Of a stretch of 64,000 nt of DNA, positions 17,435-25,493 are shown piece by piece. The notes beneath the pieces were generated by a model that saw only the letters and a list, made by a program, of their open reading frames with translations, made no database searches and was not told where the DNA came from. The translations under genes and the position numbers were made by a program. Every line of letters starts with the position of its first letter. The first letter of the stretch is position 1. The stretch comes from Chryseobacterium sp. Bi04 (GTDB taxonomy: Bacteria; Bacteroidota; Bacteroidia; Flavobacteriales; Weeksellaceae), in NCBI RefSeq assembly GCF_918698085.1, contig NZ_CAKKLP010000002.1, forward strand, positions 186,001-250,000, given 5' to 3'.

Positions 17435-18145
17435 TTAATTAGACACTTTGTAAATATAAAAAGATGATGTACTGGATCCTAATAGTCCTACATCTAATAA
17501 ACCGGAACCTATAAGCCCAAAAGAAATTTTATCACCAGCCTGCAAAGTATACAGTGAATTTATCGTAGATTCTGAAATGGTTACGCTAAGTAATATCGAC
17601 AAATTGATGCCACTGAAAACACGGCTGTCTAGTATAGTCGCTGTGTTTGCTCTTGTTAGTACTATTCCGATACCCGGGGTGTCGGCTAATAGTGATGCCT
17701 GTAATCCGGTACCATAACGAAAGGTATAGCCTATAAGATATACTCCATTGGATGGAGCAGTATAAGCGCTTTCTGCATCAGAGAATAAAGTGGGATTTCC
17801 TGTTGTTTTTTCAGTTGTTGTAAAATTTACGGATCTAAATCCCGACGGAAAAATTCCCAAACTTAGCAGACTGATACCTGAAGCTTTTTTTGCTGCATAC
17901 ACTGATGGATTTAACGTATCTGAAAAATTTATGTTGCCCGGACTTATTTGGGATACTTCTGAATTGCTTTGATTCATGAGTAAAAATTGATATCCAGGCA
18001 AGGTGTTTGTTTGAGGAACTTGCCTTATGACGGTATTCCCATTAACATCTAGGGCTGCTTTGGGATCCTTTGTAAGGATTCCGATCTGTGCATATTGAAA
18101 TATAACAATAAAAATGCAAATTAATTGGAAAGTTTTTGTTTTCAT
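17435..18145 (-). CDS. Secreted surface protein with GI-motif and jelly-roll C-terminus (paralogue B)
   Basis: 236 residues, paralogue of 15304-16011. Signal peptide KTKTFQLICIFIVIFQYAQ, then IGILTKDPKAALDVNGNTVIR in place of the GINT motif, then the shared core YAAKKASGISLLSLGIFPSGFRSVNF and the same final YIYKVSN. The start at 18145 is chosen for the signal peptide; the open frame to 18181 adds an unlikely aromatic-rich prefix. Being similar in length and sequence and separated only by pheA, the two genes probably arose by local duplication. Role inferred as surface or fibre protein. Confidence 0.72.
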   Translation of the reverse strand: MKTKTFQLICIFIVIFQYAQIGILTKDPKAALDVNGNTVIRQVPQTNTLPGYQFLLMNQSNSEVSQISPGNINFSDTLNPSVYAAKKASGISLLSLGIFPSGFRSVNFTTTEKTTGNPTLFSDAESAYTAPSNGVYLIGYTFRYGTGLQASLLADTPGIGIVLTRANTATILDSRVFSGINLSILLSVTISESTINSLYTLQAGDKISFGLIGSGLLDVGLLGSSTSSFYIYKVSN

Positions 18146-18497
18146 TTGATATATTTTTAAATTACAATAAAAATATAACAATTATTCACAAGTTTTTGAA
18201 TTATTATTTCGTTTTAACTTACTTGCTTTTAAGGAATTTTTATCTGATTTTCAATAATATATTTATATTTTTTAAAAGAATAAATAGTTGCGTTTTCTTT
18301 AGAAGCTAAAAGAAAATTTCACCATGTAAAATATTAATATTTTACATGGTGAAATTTTCAGGTATCTGTTATAGAAAAGAAGAGTAATGCTTATTTTTAG
18401 TTTCTGTTTCCTTATATTTTAGTAATATTTTTAATTCCCGAAAATAAGCTCTTTGCAGTTTCCTTGAAAATTAATTACTGTATCTTTTACCTACAGC
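18146..18497. other. AT-rich gap holding a long palindrome
   Basis: About 350 bp between leftward genes. It contains the 48-bp perfect palindrome (18312-18359) and one isolated TTATTCACA, a DnaA-box-like 9-mer at 18182-18190. No coding frame. Confidence 0.5.
18312..18359. repeat. 48-bp perfect palindrome
   Basis: Arms of 24 bp (18312-18335 and 18336-18359) that are exact reverse complements with no spacer; the ends read GAAAATTTCACC and GGTGAAATTTTC. On the minus strand a T-rich run follows, so it can act as terminator for the thioesterase gene at 18498-18905, but it is much longer and more perfect than the other terminators here. Confidence 0.85.
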
Positions 18498-18905
18498 CTA
18501 TTTCCAGTTGGCTTCAATAAACTTCATTAAAAAATCAGGACACTTTATGATCTTATTGGTTTTAGCATCTAAAAAGAACAGAGTAGTGGAAGCTTCAGTA
18601 ATTTTAATATCTTCTTCATTGTAAATTTCGTACTCAAATTCAATCCTTACGCCCGGAATTTTTTTAATGTAGGTATGGATTTCTAGTTTTTGATCATATA
18701 AAGCCGGACGAATATATTTAATTTTGTAGTCTGAGACAGGTAACCAAATTCCTTGGTTTTCAATTTCATCGTATGAAATTCCTATGCTTCGGAAGAGCTC
18801 CACTCTCCCTATTTCGAAATACTCTGCGTAGTTCCCATAGTAGACATATTTCATAGGATCCGTTTCTCCGTAACGTACTCGTATTGAGTGTGTTGTGTGT
18901 ATCAT
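18498..18905 (-). CDS. Acyl-CoA thioesterase, YbgC/FadM type hotdog
   Basis: 135 residues from the ATG at 18905. The N-terminus, IRVRYGETDPMKYVYYGNYAEYFEIGRVELFR, carries the family motif in which the catalytic Asp (E-T-D) and the YYGNY/Y-x-x-Y-F-E-x-x-R segment form the active site of 4-hydroxybenzoyl-CoA/YbgC thioesterases. It hydrolyses short or medium acyl-CoA in the cytoplasm. A TATATTTG box lies 22 bp before this start; the open frame beyond (to 18926) is not needed. It is divergent from dnaA. Confidence 0.88.
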   Translation of the reverse strand: MIHTTHSIRVRYGETDPMKYVYYGNYAEYFEIGRVELFRSIGISYDEIENQGIWLPVSDYKIKYIRPALYDQKLEIHTYIKKIPGVRIEFEYEIYNEEDIKITEASTTLFFLDAKTNKIIKCPDFLMKFIEANWK

Positions 18906-19042
18906 TTTTAATGGTAAATTATACATACAAATATATTTTTAAATAATCAATACCTGCAATATTTTTTTTTAAAAAGAAAATATTGGACCTTTGTCATCCT
19001 TCTAAAAACAATACTAACAAAACAATTAATCGGGGCCCAAAT

Positions 19043-20497
19043 ATGGACGAAAATTTAATGATGATATGGCAGAGGTGTCTTCAGTTTATGCGTGATAACT
19101 TAAACGCAGCTGAGGATGATTCTGATTTGAAAAAGCTTGAAAAATCTTTCGACCTGTTATTTGATAAAGTACAGCCACTGACCCTTGCTGACAACAACCT
19201 TACATTAATTGTTCCCAGTGATTTCTACAAAGAATATATAGAAGACAACTACTTATCCCTTCTTTCTGCAGCCCTGAAAAAAAATATCGGAAAAGGAGTG
19301 AAATTATGGTATTCGGTTATGGAAAACAGACCAAGCGGACTGGAAAAACCTGTTACCATGAATATGAAAGGGAAAAGTGTTCCTACCCCAAAAGTACAGG
19401 AAACTATGCCTCAGGGATTTTCTTCCAATATTGTAAACCCTTTTGTAGTTCCCGGAATTAAGAAAGTAAATATTGACTCTAATCTTAAGGCAGATTTTTC
19501 TTTCGATAATTATGTGGAAGGAGAAAGTAATAAATTTGCCGCTACAGTAGCCAGATCAATTGCAAAGAGACCGGGAGCAACCGCTTTCAATCCATTATTC
19601 CTATATGGAGGTTATGGTGTTGGAAAAACCCACTTGGGACAGGCTGTAGGTCTTGAAGTAAAAAGCCAGTTTCCGGACAAAGTGGTGCTGTACTTATCCT
19701 CAGAAAAATTTATTCAGCAGTTTATTTCTGCTGCTAAAGCACATAAGCAAACAGAATTTGCAAACTTCTACCAAATGGTAGATGTATTGATCATAGATGA
19801 CATTCAGTTCTTATCAGGAAAATCAGCAACTCAGGACAGCTTCTTCCATATTTTTGATCACTTGCATCAAAACGGAAAACAGATTATCCTTACTTCTGAT
19901 AAAGCTCCTGCAGATATTATGGATATTCAGGACAGGATTGTTTCCCGTTTCAAATGGGGGCTTTCTGCAGAAATTAAATCCCCGGATTTAACAACACGTA
20001 AAAGAATTATTGAGAATAAACTGAGCAGAGACGGAATTGTCCTTCCTGACGATATGCTTGAGTTCCTTGCTTCGGAAGCGAAAACAAATGTAAGAGAGCT
20101 TATTGGTATTATCAACTCTGTAATTGCTTATTCTACGATCTATAAAACAGATCTAAGCTTAGAGCTGTTAAAAGAAACCATCAACAGGATTGCTGCCAAC
20201 CAGAAGAAGATCATTAATATTCCTTATATTCAGGAAGTGGTATGTGACTATTTTGGAATCAAGAAAGAACAGCTTTTATCCAAAACAAGAAAAAGAGAAA
20301 TTGCCCTTCCAAGACAATTGGCCATGTATTTCTCAAAAGAATTCACTAACTCTACATTTAGTAAAATTGGTGAGGAAATGGGCGGAAAAGATCATTCAAC
20401 GGTAATGTACGCTTGTGATACGATTAAAGATGTATCCAAAATAGATAAAGAAGTGAAGAAGTATGTAAAAGACCTTACAGAAAGAATCAAACAGTAG
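19043..20497 (+). CDS. dnaA: Chromosomal replication initiator DnaA
   Basis: 484 residues. Domain I (about 1-80) begins DENLMMIWQRCLQFMRDNL; a linker follows; the AAA+ core has NPLFLYGGYGVGKTHL with Walker A K195/T196, Walker B LIIDDIQFL (D252, D253), and SRFKWGLSAEI as arginine finger region; the C-terminal DNA-binding domain carries KIGEEMGGKDHSTVMYA at about 441-457, the DnaA signature that reads the 9-mer box. It binds oriC and opens the duplex. The ATG at 19043 matches the family N-terminus; the upstream open frame is the 5' untranslated region. The usual dnaN/recF neighbours are absent, and no cluster of DnaA boxes is seen. Confidence 0.97.
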   Translation: MDENLMMIWQRCLQFMRDNLNAAEDDSDLKKLEKSFDLLFDKVQPLTLADNNLTLIVPSDFYKEYIEDNYLSLLSAALKKNIGKGVKLWYSVMENRPSGLEKPVTMNMKGKSVPTPKVQETMPQGFSSNIVNPFVVPGIKKVNIDSNLKADFSFDNYVEGESNKFAATVARSIAKRPGATAFNPLFLYGGYGVGKTHLGQAVGLEVKSQFPDKVVLYLSSEKFIQQFISAAKAHKQTEFANFYQMVDVLIIDDIQFLSGKSATQDSFFHIFDHLHQNGKQIILTSDKAPADIMDIQDRIVSRFKWGLSAEIKSPDLTTRKRIIENKLSRDGIVLPDDMLEFLASEAKTNVRELIGIINSVIAYSTIYKTDLSLELLKETINRIAANQKKIINIPYIQEVVCDYFGIKKEQLLSKTRKREIALPRQLAMYFSKEFTNSTFSKIGEEMGGKDHSTVMYACDTIKDVSKIDKEVKKYVKDLTERIKQ

Positions 20498-20521
20498 AAA
20501 ATAATCATTGATTAAAATAAT

Positions 20522-20553
20522 AAAAATGAAGAATAGGTTTATTCTTCATTTTT
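20522..20553 (+). terminator. Terminator after dnaA
   Basis: Perfect 14-bp arms, AAAAATGAAGAATA and its complement (20522-20535, 20540-20553), four-base loop, T-run at the end. Confidence 0.8.
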
Positions 20554-20604
20554 TATTTAGTTTTGCTAAAATAAAGGGATCTAATACTTAATTTTTTTTT
20601 CAGG

Positions 20605-21054
20605 ATGAAAATATTAATGGTTTGTTTGGGAAATATATGCAGAAGCCCTTTAGCAGAGGGGATTATGAAAACAAAAGTTCCTGAAAACTTTGTTATAGAT
20701 TCAGCAGGAACCATTTCTATGCATGAAGGCGAGCATCCCGATAAAAGAGCAATACAAACAGCTGCCAACCACGGAATAGATATTTCTAGGCAAAGATCAA
20801 GACCTGTTACCAGGGCTGATTTTGAGACCTTTGATAAGATGTACTGTATGGATATCGATGTATATGCCGATGTGGTCTCGAAAGCTGAAAACGCAACCGA
20901 ACGCCGGAAAGTAGCCCTGTTTTTAGAAACCGTTGGAGATCATAAAAATGCAGAAGTTCCGGACCCTTATTGGGGGGATATGAAAGATTTTGAAGATGTT
21001 TTTCAGCTGTTGGAAAAAGGTTGTAATGCTATCATAGAACAAATACTAAAATAA
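20605..21054 (+). CDS. Low-molecular-weight protein-tyrosine phosphatase
   Basis: 149 residues. The P-loop is CLGNICRSPLAEG: nucleophile C7, R13 (C-x5-R). The general acid Asp lies in VPDPYWGD near the C-terminus. This is the complete LMW-PTP signature. Bacterial members dephosphorylate tyrosine kinases of exopolysaccharide systems or other phosphotyrosine proteins. It is followed 5 bp later by a small secreted NTF2-like protein and then the RsmI-like methyltransferase, forming a probable three-gene rightward set. Confidence 0.93.
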   Translation: MKILMVCLGNICRSPLAEGIMKTKVPENFVIDSAGTISMHEGEHPDKRAIQTAANHGIDISRQRSRPVTRADFETFDKMYCMDIDVYADVVSKAENATERRKVALFLETVGDHKNAEVPDPYWGDMKDFEDVFQLLEKGCNAIIEQILK

Positions 21055-21059
21055 TAGTC

Positions 21060-21560
21060 ATGAAAAAACTGCTGCTGTTATGTCTTTTGAGCTTCAGTTT
21101 CTCTTTTGCCCAGACGAAAAATGAAACCGAAATCCGTAAACTGATGGATGACTTTATGACGTGCATCAAAACAAGGGATGAGGTTAAATACCTGTCTTTA
21201 TTCCAGGAACCGGTACTCTGGACAGGGATTTATAAAGAAAGAAGCCAGGCAAAACGTCTGGAAAAAAGCCCCATAGCCGAAGCTTACTTTGCCGATGATT
21301 ATAAGACCTTTATCAAGAGTTTTTCGGATGACAAATCTGAAGAAAAATTTGATAATATTAAGATTATTGAAGACGGAGCCATAGCATCTGCCAATTTTGA
21401 TTACAGCTTTTGGTATGACGGCAAAATGGAAAACTGGGGAAAAGAGATCTGGACACTCATGAAAATCAATGGTGTCTGGAAAATTACTTCCGTTACCTTT
21501 TCTATGGAGCTTACCAAATACTTCCTACAACCCTCACTCAACGAAAGAACAAAAAAATAA
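21060..21560 (+). CDS. Secreted NTF2/SnoaL-like (DUF4440-type) protein
   Basis: 166 residues with signal peptide MKKLLLLCLLSFSFSFAQ. The mature protein starts with an alpha helix (ETEIRKLMDDFMTCIKTRDEVKYLSLF) and has the alternating strands and final EIWTLMKINGVWKITSVTFSM typical of NTF2-like/DUF4440 cone folds. No catalytic residues can be assigned. It is placed between the phosphatase (5 bp gap) and an RsmI-like gene (4 bp gap), so it is co-transcribed. A second protein of this type is at 59956-60477. The function is unknown. Confidence 0.7.
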   Translation: MKKLLLLCLLSFSFSFAQTKNETEIRKLMDDFMTCIKTRDEVKYLSLFQEPVLWTGIYKERSQAKRLEKSPIAEAYFADDYKTFIKSFSDDKSEEKFDNIKIIEDGAIASANFDYSFWYDGKMENWGKEIWTLMKINGVWKITSVTFSMELTKYFLQPSLNERTKK

Positions 21561-21564
21561 TACA

Positions 21565-22263
21565 ATGCTTTTTTTACTCCCAGCTTATTTATCAGAAAAT
21601 ACCTCTATTAACCATTTTTCGCCTGTTTTAAAGGATTATATCATGCAGACGGACTATTTCTTTGTAGAAAACGAAAAAACAGCAAGAAAGGTTATTAAAT
21701 TCTTTGCTCCGGAAAAGAAACAGGCCGATCTGAAGCTGTTTTTATTAGATAAATACACAGAAGGGGCTGATATTAAAGAAGCACAGGATCTGATGCTAAA
21801 AGGACAGGACTTTGGACTGCTTTCAGAGGCTGGACTGCCTTGCATTGCTGATCCGGGCAACCTGATTGTAAAATGGTGTCATGAGAAGAATATCAGAATA
21901 ATTCCTATTTCCGGACCATCATCCATTATCCTTGCATTGATTTCAAGTGGATTCAATGGACAGGAATTTACGTTCCACGGTTACCTTCCTATTGATAAAG
22001 GAGAGAAGAAGAAACAGATTATGCACCTGGAAAGTTTGGTGCAGAAAACGGGGTATTCACAGATCTTTATGGAAACACCCTACCGGAACAATCAGCTTTT
22101 TGAAGATCTGACGAAATTCTTGCCATCCAGCACAAAGTTGTGCATTGCTGCCAATATCAACGATCCTGAACATGAATTTATAAAAACAAAAACAATAAAA
22201 GACTGGCAAAAACAAAAGCCGGAACTCCACAAAATTCCTGCTGTATTTGTGCTGGGTAAATAG
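21565..22263 (+). CDS. SAM-dependent methyltransferase of the RsmI (tetrapyrrole methylase) family
   Basis: 232 residues. The sequence DFGLLSEAGLPCIADPGNLIVKWCHEKNIRIIPISGPSSIILALISSGFNGQEFTFHGYLP follows the RsmI pattern (D-A-G-x-P-x-x-x-D-P-G, G-P-S, S-G). RsmI 2'-O-methylates C1402 of 16S rRNA. This protein is shorter than RsmI and lacks the N-terminal GTPIGNLxD motif, beginning instead MLFLLPAYLSEN, so it is a divergent paralogue with possibly another target. The ATG at 21565 is preferred since the frame upstream overlaps the previous gene. Confidence 0.82.
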   Translation: MLFLLPAYLSENTSINHFSPVLKDYIMQTDYFFVENEKTARKVIKFFAPEKKQADLKLFLLDKYTEGADIKEAQDLMLKGQDFGLLSEAGLPCIADPGNLIVKWCHEKNIRIIPISGPSSIILALISSGFNGQEFTFHGYLPIDKGEKKKQIMHLESLVQKTGYSQIFMETPYRNNQLFEDLTKFLPSSTKLCIAANINDPEHEFIKTKTIKDWQKQKPELHKIPAVFVLGK

Positions 22264-22487
22264 TTTTTCACCCACCATTGCAAGGTGAAGCCATCTCTAC
22301 AGTTAATTTTATTTAGCCTTAGAAATTACTTGGTTATATTATACTGAGCCTTTCAACGAGAGAATAGTAAAATAAATATAAGTCTGCAAAATCACTTCAC
22401 AGCCTCATGAAGAATATTTAACAGCTATTAACATCCTCTTTGCACCATTCTTGTTGGATGTAGCTCATAACACCAAAAAATAAAATT

Positions 22488-22865
22488 ATGTCAGACAAGA
22501 AATTAGCCGGGCTGTGGATAGATACAGAAAAGGCAATTGTTGTAAAAAACCATGATGCTCAGAATGCGTTCAAGTTTTTCCTATGCAGCCCTGTAAAAGC
22601 AGAAATACAGCATGGGAATTCAAGTGAAAATGCAGGAAATAATGCAGAACGTACTAACAGAGTAAAATTTTTTAAAGAAATAGAGCATCTCCTGATCAAT
22701 TCCCAGGAAGTTTATATTACAGGCCCGGGAACCATTCAGGAAGAGCTTAAGAAGTATCTCCATGATACGGCCCAATTTAAAAACCTTAAGATAACATTAG
22801 ATACAGCACAGAAGATGTCAGAGGAACAGGTGCTTGAAACTGTTAAAGATTTTTATAATGCTTAA
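22488..22865 (+). CDS. Small protein resembling the third domain of eRF1-type factors
   Basis: 125 residues, no signal peptide. It begins KLAGLWIDTEKAIVVKN and contains FFKEIEHLLINSQEVYITGPGTIQEELKKYLHD followed by LDTAQKMSEEQVLETVKDFY. The helix - GPG - strand pattern recalls the C-terminal (domain 3, eL30/eL8-like) part of eRF1 and of bacterial eRF1-like proteins. It would be a stand-alone domain without the GGQ release domain. No close neighbours on the same strand. The comparison is from memory and tentative; a ribosome-related or stress role would be inference. Confidence 0.6.
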   Translation: MSDKKLAGLWIDTEKAIVVKNHDAQNAFKFFLCSPVKAEIQHGNSSENAGNNAERTNRVKFFKEIEHLLINSQEVYITGPGTIQEELKKYLHDTAQFKNLKITLDTAQKMSEEQVLETVKDFYNA

Positions 22866-22880
22866 ATCATTGAAAATGCA

Positions 22881-22920
22881 ATAAAATTCCAGGTATTATA
22901 GCTGATACCTGGAATTTTAT
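22881..22920. terminator. Bidirectional terminator
   Basis: Perfect 16-bp arms (22881-22896, 22905-22920) with core ATTCCAGGTAT, eight-base loop. It separates the convergent eRF1-like gene and the DUF4349 lipoprotein gene. Confidence 0.8.
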
Positions 22921-22941
22921 TTTGTAAAAAACGTATTTTTA

Positions 22942-23814
22942 TTATTTTGTTTTTCCTGACTTCCATTTTTTCCATAAGAAGATGACTACTGGAATAAGAA
23001 GCAAAAACGGCCAAAAAGAAATAATTCCCAGGAAGAAATTTACAAAACTATTCCAGCCTTCTGCCAGGGAATCTACAAATCTGCTCCCAAATCCTATGTT
23101 GGAGGTCGCTGAACTTCTTACTTTTTCTTTATATAAAATTACTTCCAACGTACTGTAATTAACCCGGTCGCCAATAAAACGAAGCCTTCCTTCCGCTACA
23201 TCAATTTCATCTTCCAGTTCCCGGATATTTTCCTGGATTTCCAGCATGTCTTTTGTAGTGGCAGCACTTTTAAGCATGTCGCGGTATTTTTCAAGATATA
23301 TTTTCTTATTGGCCAGTTTTATGGTAATGTCAGTGTATTCTTCAGTAACGTCATTGGATGAAATATTTTTGGAAAGAACAGAACCCACTCCATTTGAAAA
23401 AGAATTAACAAGTTCATCAAAACTTTTATGAGGAACACGAATGGTAAGGTTCAGATGATCATCAGTATCTGTATTCTGGAACTGCTCTTTCTGAATATAA
23501 GCATTATTCTTTTTTAGAATATCATTGATTTGAGATTGTGCTTTTTTAATATCGCCAACCTGGATTCTCATATCTCCGTTTTTGATCACTTTCCTTGAAA
23601 TAGTATCTGTTTTTTTTGGAATGCTGGTAGAGGTTACTGCAGATGCTTTTGAAATTTCAGCAGGAGCAGGTGGTGGAGGTATTGCGACATCAGAAACAAT
23701 CTTATCTTCAGAAATAACTTCCATTAAATCAGCATTCACAGCCTGCTTGTCAGCATTTGACTTGCTGCAGTTCATAAAGACAAGAAAAAATAAGGGTAAA
23801 AACAGAGTTCTCAT
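22942..23814 (-). CDS. DUF4349 lipoprotein
   Basis: 290 residues. Lipoprotein signal RTLFLPLFFLVFMNC with lipidated C16. Then a Pro/Ser-rich stretch, and the DUF4349 body (about 75-270): RKVIKNGDMRIQVGDIKKAQSQINDIL, LNLTIRVPHKSFDELVNSF, a coiled-coil with LEIQENIRELEDEIDVAEGRLRFI, and a final membrane span (FLLLIPVVIFLWKKW). DUF4349 proteins are membrane-anchored, of unknown function, with a helical hairpin reminiscent of adaptor proteins. It is followed downstream by its terminator; the next gene upstream (DUF962) is 198 bp away. Confidence 0.88.
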   Translation of the reverse strand: MRTLFLPLFFLVFMNCSKSNADKQAVNADLMEVISEDKIVSDVAIPPPPAPAEISKASAVTSTSIPKKTDTISRKVIKNGDMRIQVGDIKKAQSQINDILKKNNAYIQKEQFQNTDTDDHLNLTIRVPHKSFDELVNSFSNGVGSVLSKNISSNDVTEEYTDITIKLANKKIYLEKYRDMLKSAATTKDMLEIQENIRELEDEIDVAEGRLRFIGDRVNYSTLEVILYKEKVRSSATSNIGFGSRFVDSLAEGWNSFVNFFLGIISFWPFLLLIPVVIFLWKKWKSGKTK

Positions 23815-24011
23815 AATTAGTTTATTAAGATGGTATCAAAAAGCATGCTTGAAATACTTATTTCAAAGGCAATACTCTCTATATACTATAAAAGATGACT
23901 TAATTGTTGTAAAGGTTGTAAAGGGCTGGAATTATTTTAATAAATAATACTTTTACGGAACTTTGGAAGGAGAATAGAAGTTATCCGGGTTTTAGTGTAC
24001 GTTTTGGAAGA

Positions 24012-24485
24012 TTAATACCGGATTCCTGTTTTTTTAAGGATGAAACTCAGCAGCCAGATAGGCCCTACCAGTAAAAATTGTAAATCTTTTAAAAAGGAAG
24101 GCTTTTTACCTTCAATTTTATGTCCGATAAACTGGAAGATCCAGGTAATAATGAATATGGTAAGATAGATGATCCATGATTGTTTTCCGAAATGAACATT
24201 GGTAAGATAGATAAAGTGTTCTGTTACCAGCATCATGAAAACCATGATGATACTGATCAGAAGGGAGAGCCGTAGATAGAAAAAGGTAACCAATAAAACA
24301 GTAATCATACTTACAATACTGATGCATCCAAAGTAAGAGAAGCAGAAATGAGGCGATGGAATAAGGGAAATGAAGCCCAGAAGAGCCCAGAAAATCAAAG
24401 GTACACAGATCCAGTGTATCAATTTGTTGGTTGCGTTTCTATGGCTCTTGCTATATTCTGCAAATAATAAATCAACCTTTCTCAT
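24012..24485 (-). CDS. DUF962 / Mpo1-like membrane protein
   Basis: 157 residues with four predicted membrane spans. The start, RKVDLLFAEYSKSHRNATNKLIHWICVPLIFWALLG, with H in YSKSHRN and NKLIHWICVP, and the later QFIGHKIEGKKPSFLKDLQFLLVGPIWLL, is the DUF962/Mpo1 signature. Yeast Mpo1 is an Fe-dependent dioxygenase of 2-hydroxy fatty acids, its histidines being metal ligands; equivalent residues are present here. Probably involved in lipid metabolism in the inner membrane. It is divergent from the AraC gene that begins the efflux locus. Confidence 0.88.
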   Translation of the reverse strand: MRKVDLLFAEYSKSHRNATNKLIHWICVPLIFWALLGFISLIPSPHFCFSYFGCISIVSMITVLLVTFFYLRLSLLISIIMVFMMLVTEHFIYLTNVHFGKQSWIIYLTIFIITWIFQFIGHKIEGKKPSFLKDLQFLLVGPIWLLSFILKKTGIRY

Positions 24486-24523
24486 AGTATAGTGAATTTG
24501 GTAAACGCTAAAATAATAAAATT

Positions 24524-24554
24524 TTGTAATCGGTAATAAGTTTGCTTAAATTTG
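24524..24554 (+). promoter_or_regulatory. Promoter of the efflux-locus AraC gene
   Basis: TTG at 24524-24526, a 20-bp spacer, and TAAATTTG at 24547-24554: an excellent Bacteroidota sigma-A promoter. The ATG at 24559 lies four bases after the box, so transcription should begin at or very near the start codon (leaderless mRNA). Confidence 0.75.
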
Positions 24555-24558
24555 TGAT

Positions 24559-25404
24559 ATGTCTGCCCTAGAAAAATTCGGAGTTGAAATTTTTACCCAA
24601 CGCAATATCTTTGAGAGAATTGCTGTTGATAAACCATTCCGTCCTGAAAATCCAGCATTTATTTTTATTAAATCCGGAACCCTAAAGCTTAGGCAGCATT
24701 TCAATGACCTGGAACTTTCATCCAATATGTTTATGGTGACCGATCCACAAACGATTTATGAAGTAGTAGCGGTGAGTGAGGATTTCCAGTCCCGGATGGT
24801 TTCCTATAAAAGAGAATTTATTTCTACTTTGTCATTGAAGTTTAACCGCCTGATTACTTACCGTTATTTCAGGCAGCAGATGAACAAAGGAGTGCCTTTT
24901 CCGGAAAACGAAATGGAGGTAGTATGGAAAAGTGTCAATTTCCTAAAGTATATTTTGGATTCTGAAACCGAGATGCTGTACAAAAAAGAAATGGTGGAGC
25001 ATCTTTTTTCTGTTTTCTGTTACCAGATGGCGGGAATTATCTCCAAAGAAGATAACAACTCTATGAATCAGATGTCCAGGCAGGAAGAGATTGTTTTTGT
25101 ATTTCTTACCGATCTTGCAGAGTACCACCTTACAGAAAGGAGCGTAGAGTTTTATGCAGAACGGCAATCCATTACAACCAGACATCTTTCTTCGGTGGTG
25201 AAGTCCGTTACAGGGAAATCTGCAAGCCAAATCATTGCTGCTATTGTCATCAATGAAGCAAAAGTGCTTTTAAACTCTTCCAATAAACCGGTTTCAGAGG
25301 TTTCTTCTATCCTCGGATTTAGCGATCAATACTCTTTTTCGCACTTTTTTAAAAAACATCTTGAGGTAAGCCCTAAACAATATAGGCATCAGTTTGAAAA
25401 CTAA
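24559..25404 (+). CDS. AraC-family transcriptional regulator of the efflux/iron locus
   Basis: 281 residues. N-terminal cupin sensor (about 10-100: NPAFIFIKSGTLKLRQHFNDLELSSNMFMV) and C-terminal double helix-turn-helix (about 185-281) ending GFSDQYSFSHFFKKHLEVSPKQYRHQF. It lies 89 bp before, and in the same direction as, a tolC-hlyD-MFS set, so it is likely their activator or repressor; such TolC/EmrAB sets with a linked AraC gene are common in flavobacteria. The effector is unknown. The predicted leaderless promoter is given separately. Confidence 0.9.
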   Translation: MSALEKFGVEIFTQRNIFERIAVDKPFRPENPAFIFIKSGTLKLRQHFNDLELSSNMFMVTDPQTIYEVVAVSEDFQSRMVSYKREFISTLSLKFNRLITYRYFRQQMNKGVPFPENEMEVVWKSVNFLKYILDSETEMLYKKEMVEHLFSVFCYQMAGIISKEDNNSMNQMSRQEEIVFVFLTDLAEYHLTERSVEFYAERQSITTRHLSSVVKSVTGKSASQIIAAIVINEAKVLLNSSNKPVSEVSSILGFSDQYSFSHFFKKHLEVSPKQYRHQFEN

Positions 25405-25443
25405 AATCCTACATTTGAACATCTTTTTCCAAGAATCAAACAT

Positions 25444-25473
25444 TTGATTGATTTTGTTATTGCCCTAACTTTG
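25444..25473 (+). promoter_or_regulatory. Promoter of the tolC-hlyD-MFS operon
   Basis: TTG at 25444-25446, 19-bp spacer, TAACTTTG at 25466-25473, about 20 nt before the ATG of the TolC gene: the best consensus promoter of the locus. Separate from the AraC promoter, so the efflux genes form their own transcript. Confidence 0.75.
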
Positions 25474-25493
25474 TATTCGTAAAACAAGGTAAA

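Noticed and set aside
18146..19042. Possible replication origin beside dnaA
   Set aside because: Only one DnaA-box-like TTATTCACA (18182-18190) was found, no cluster and no 13-mer AT repeats in phase. dnaA alone does not mark oriC in Bacteroidota. A GC-skew plot of the chromosome would decide.
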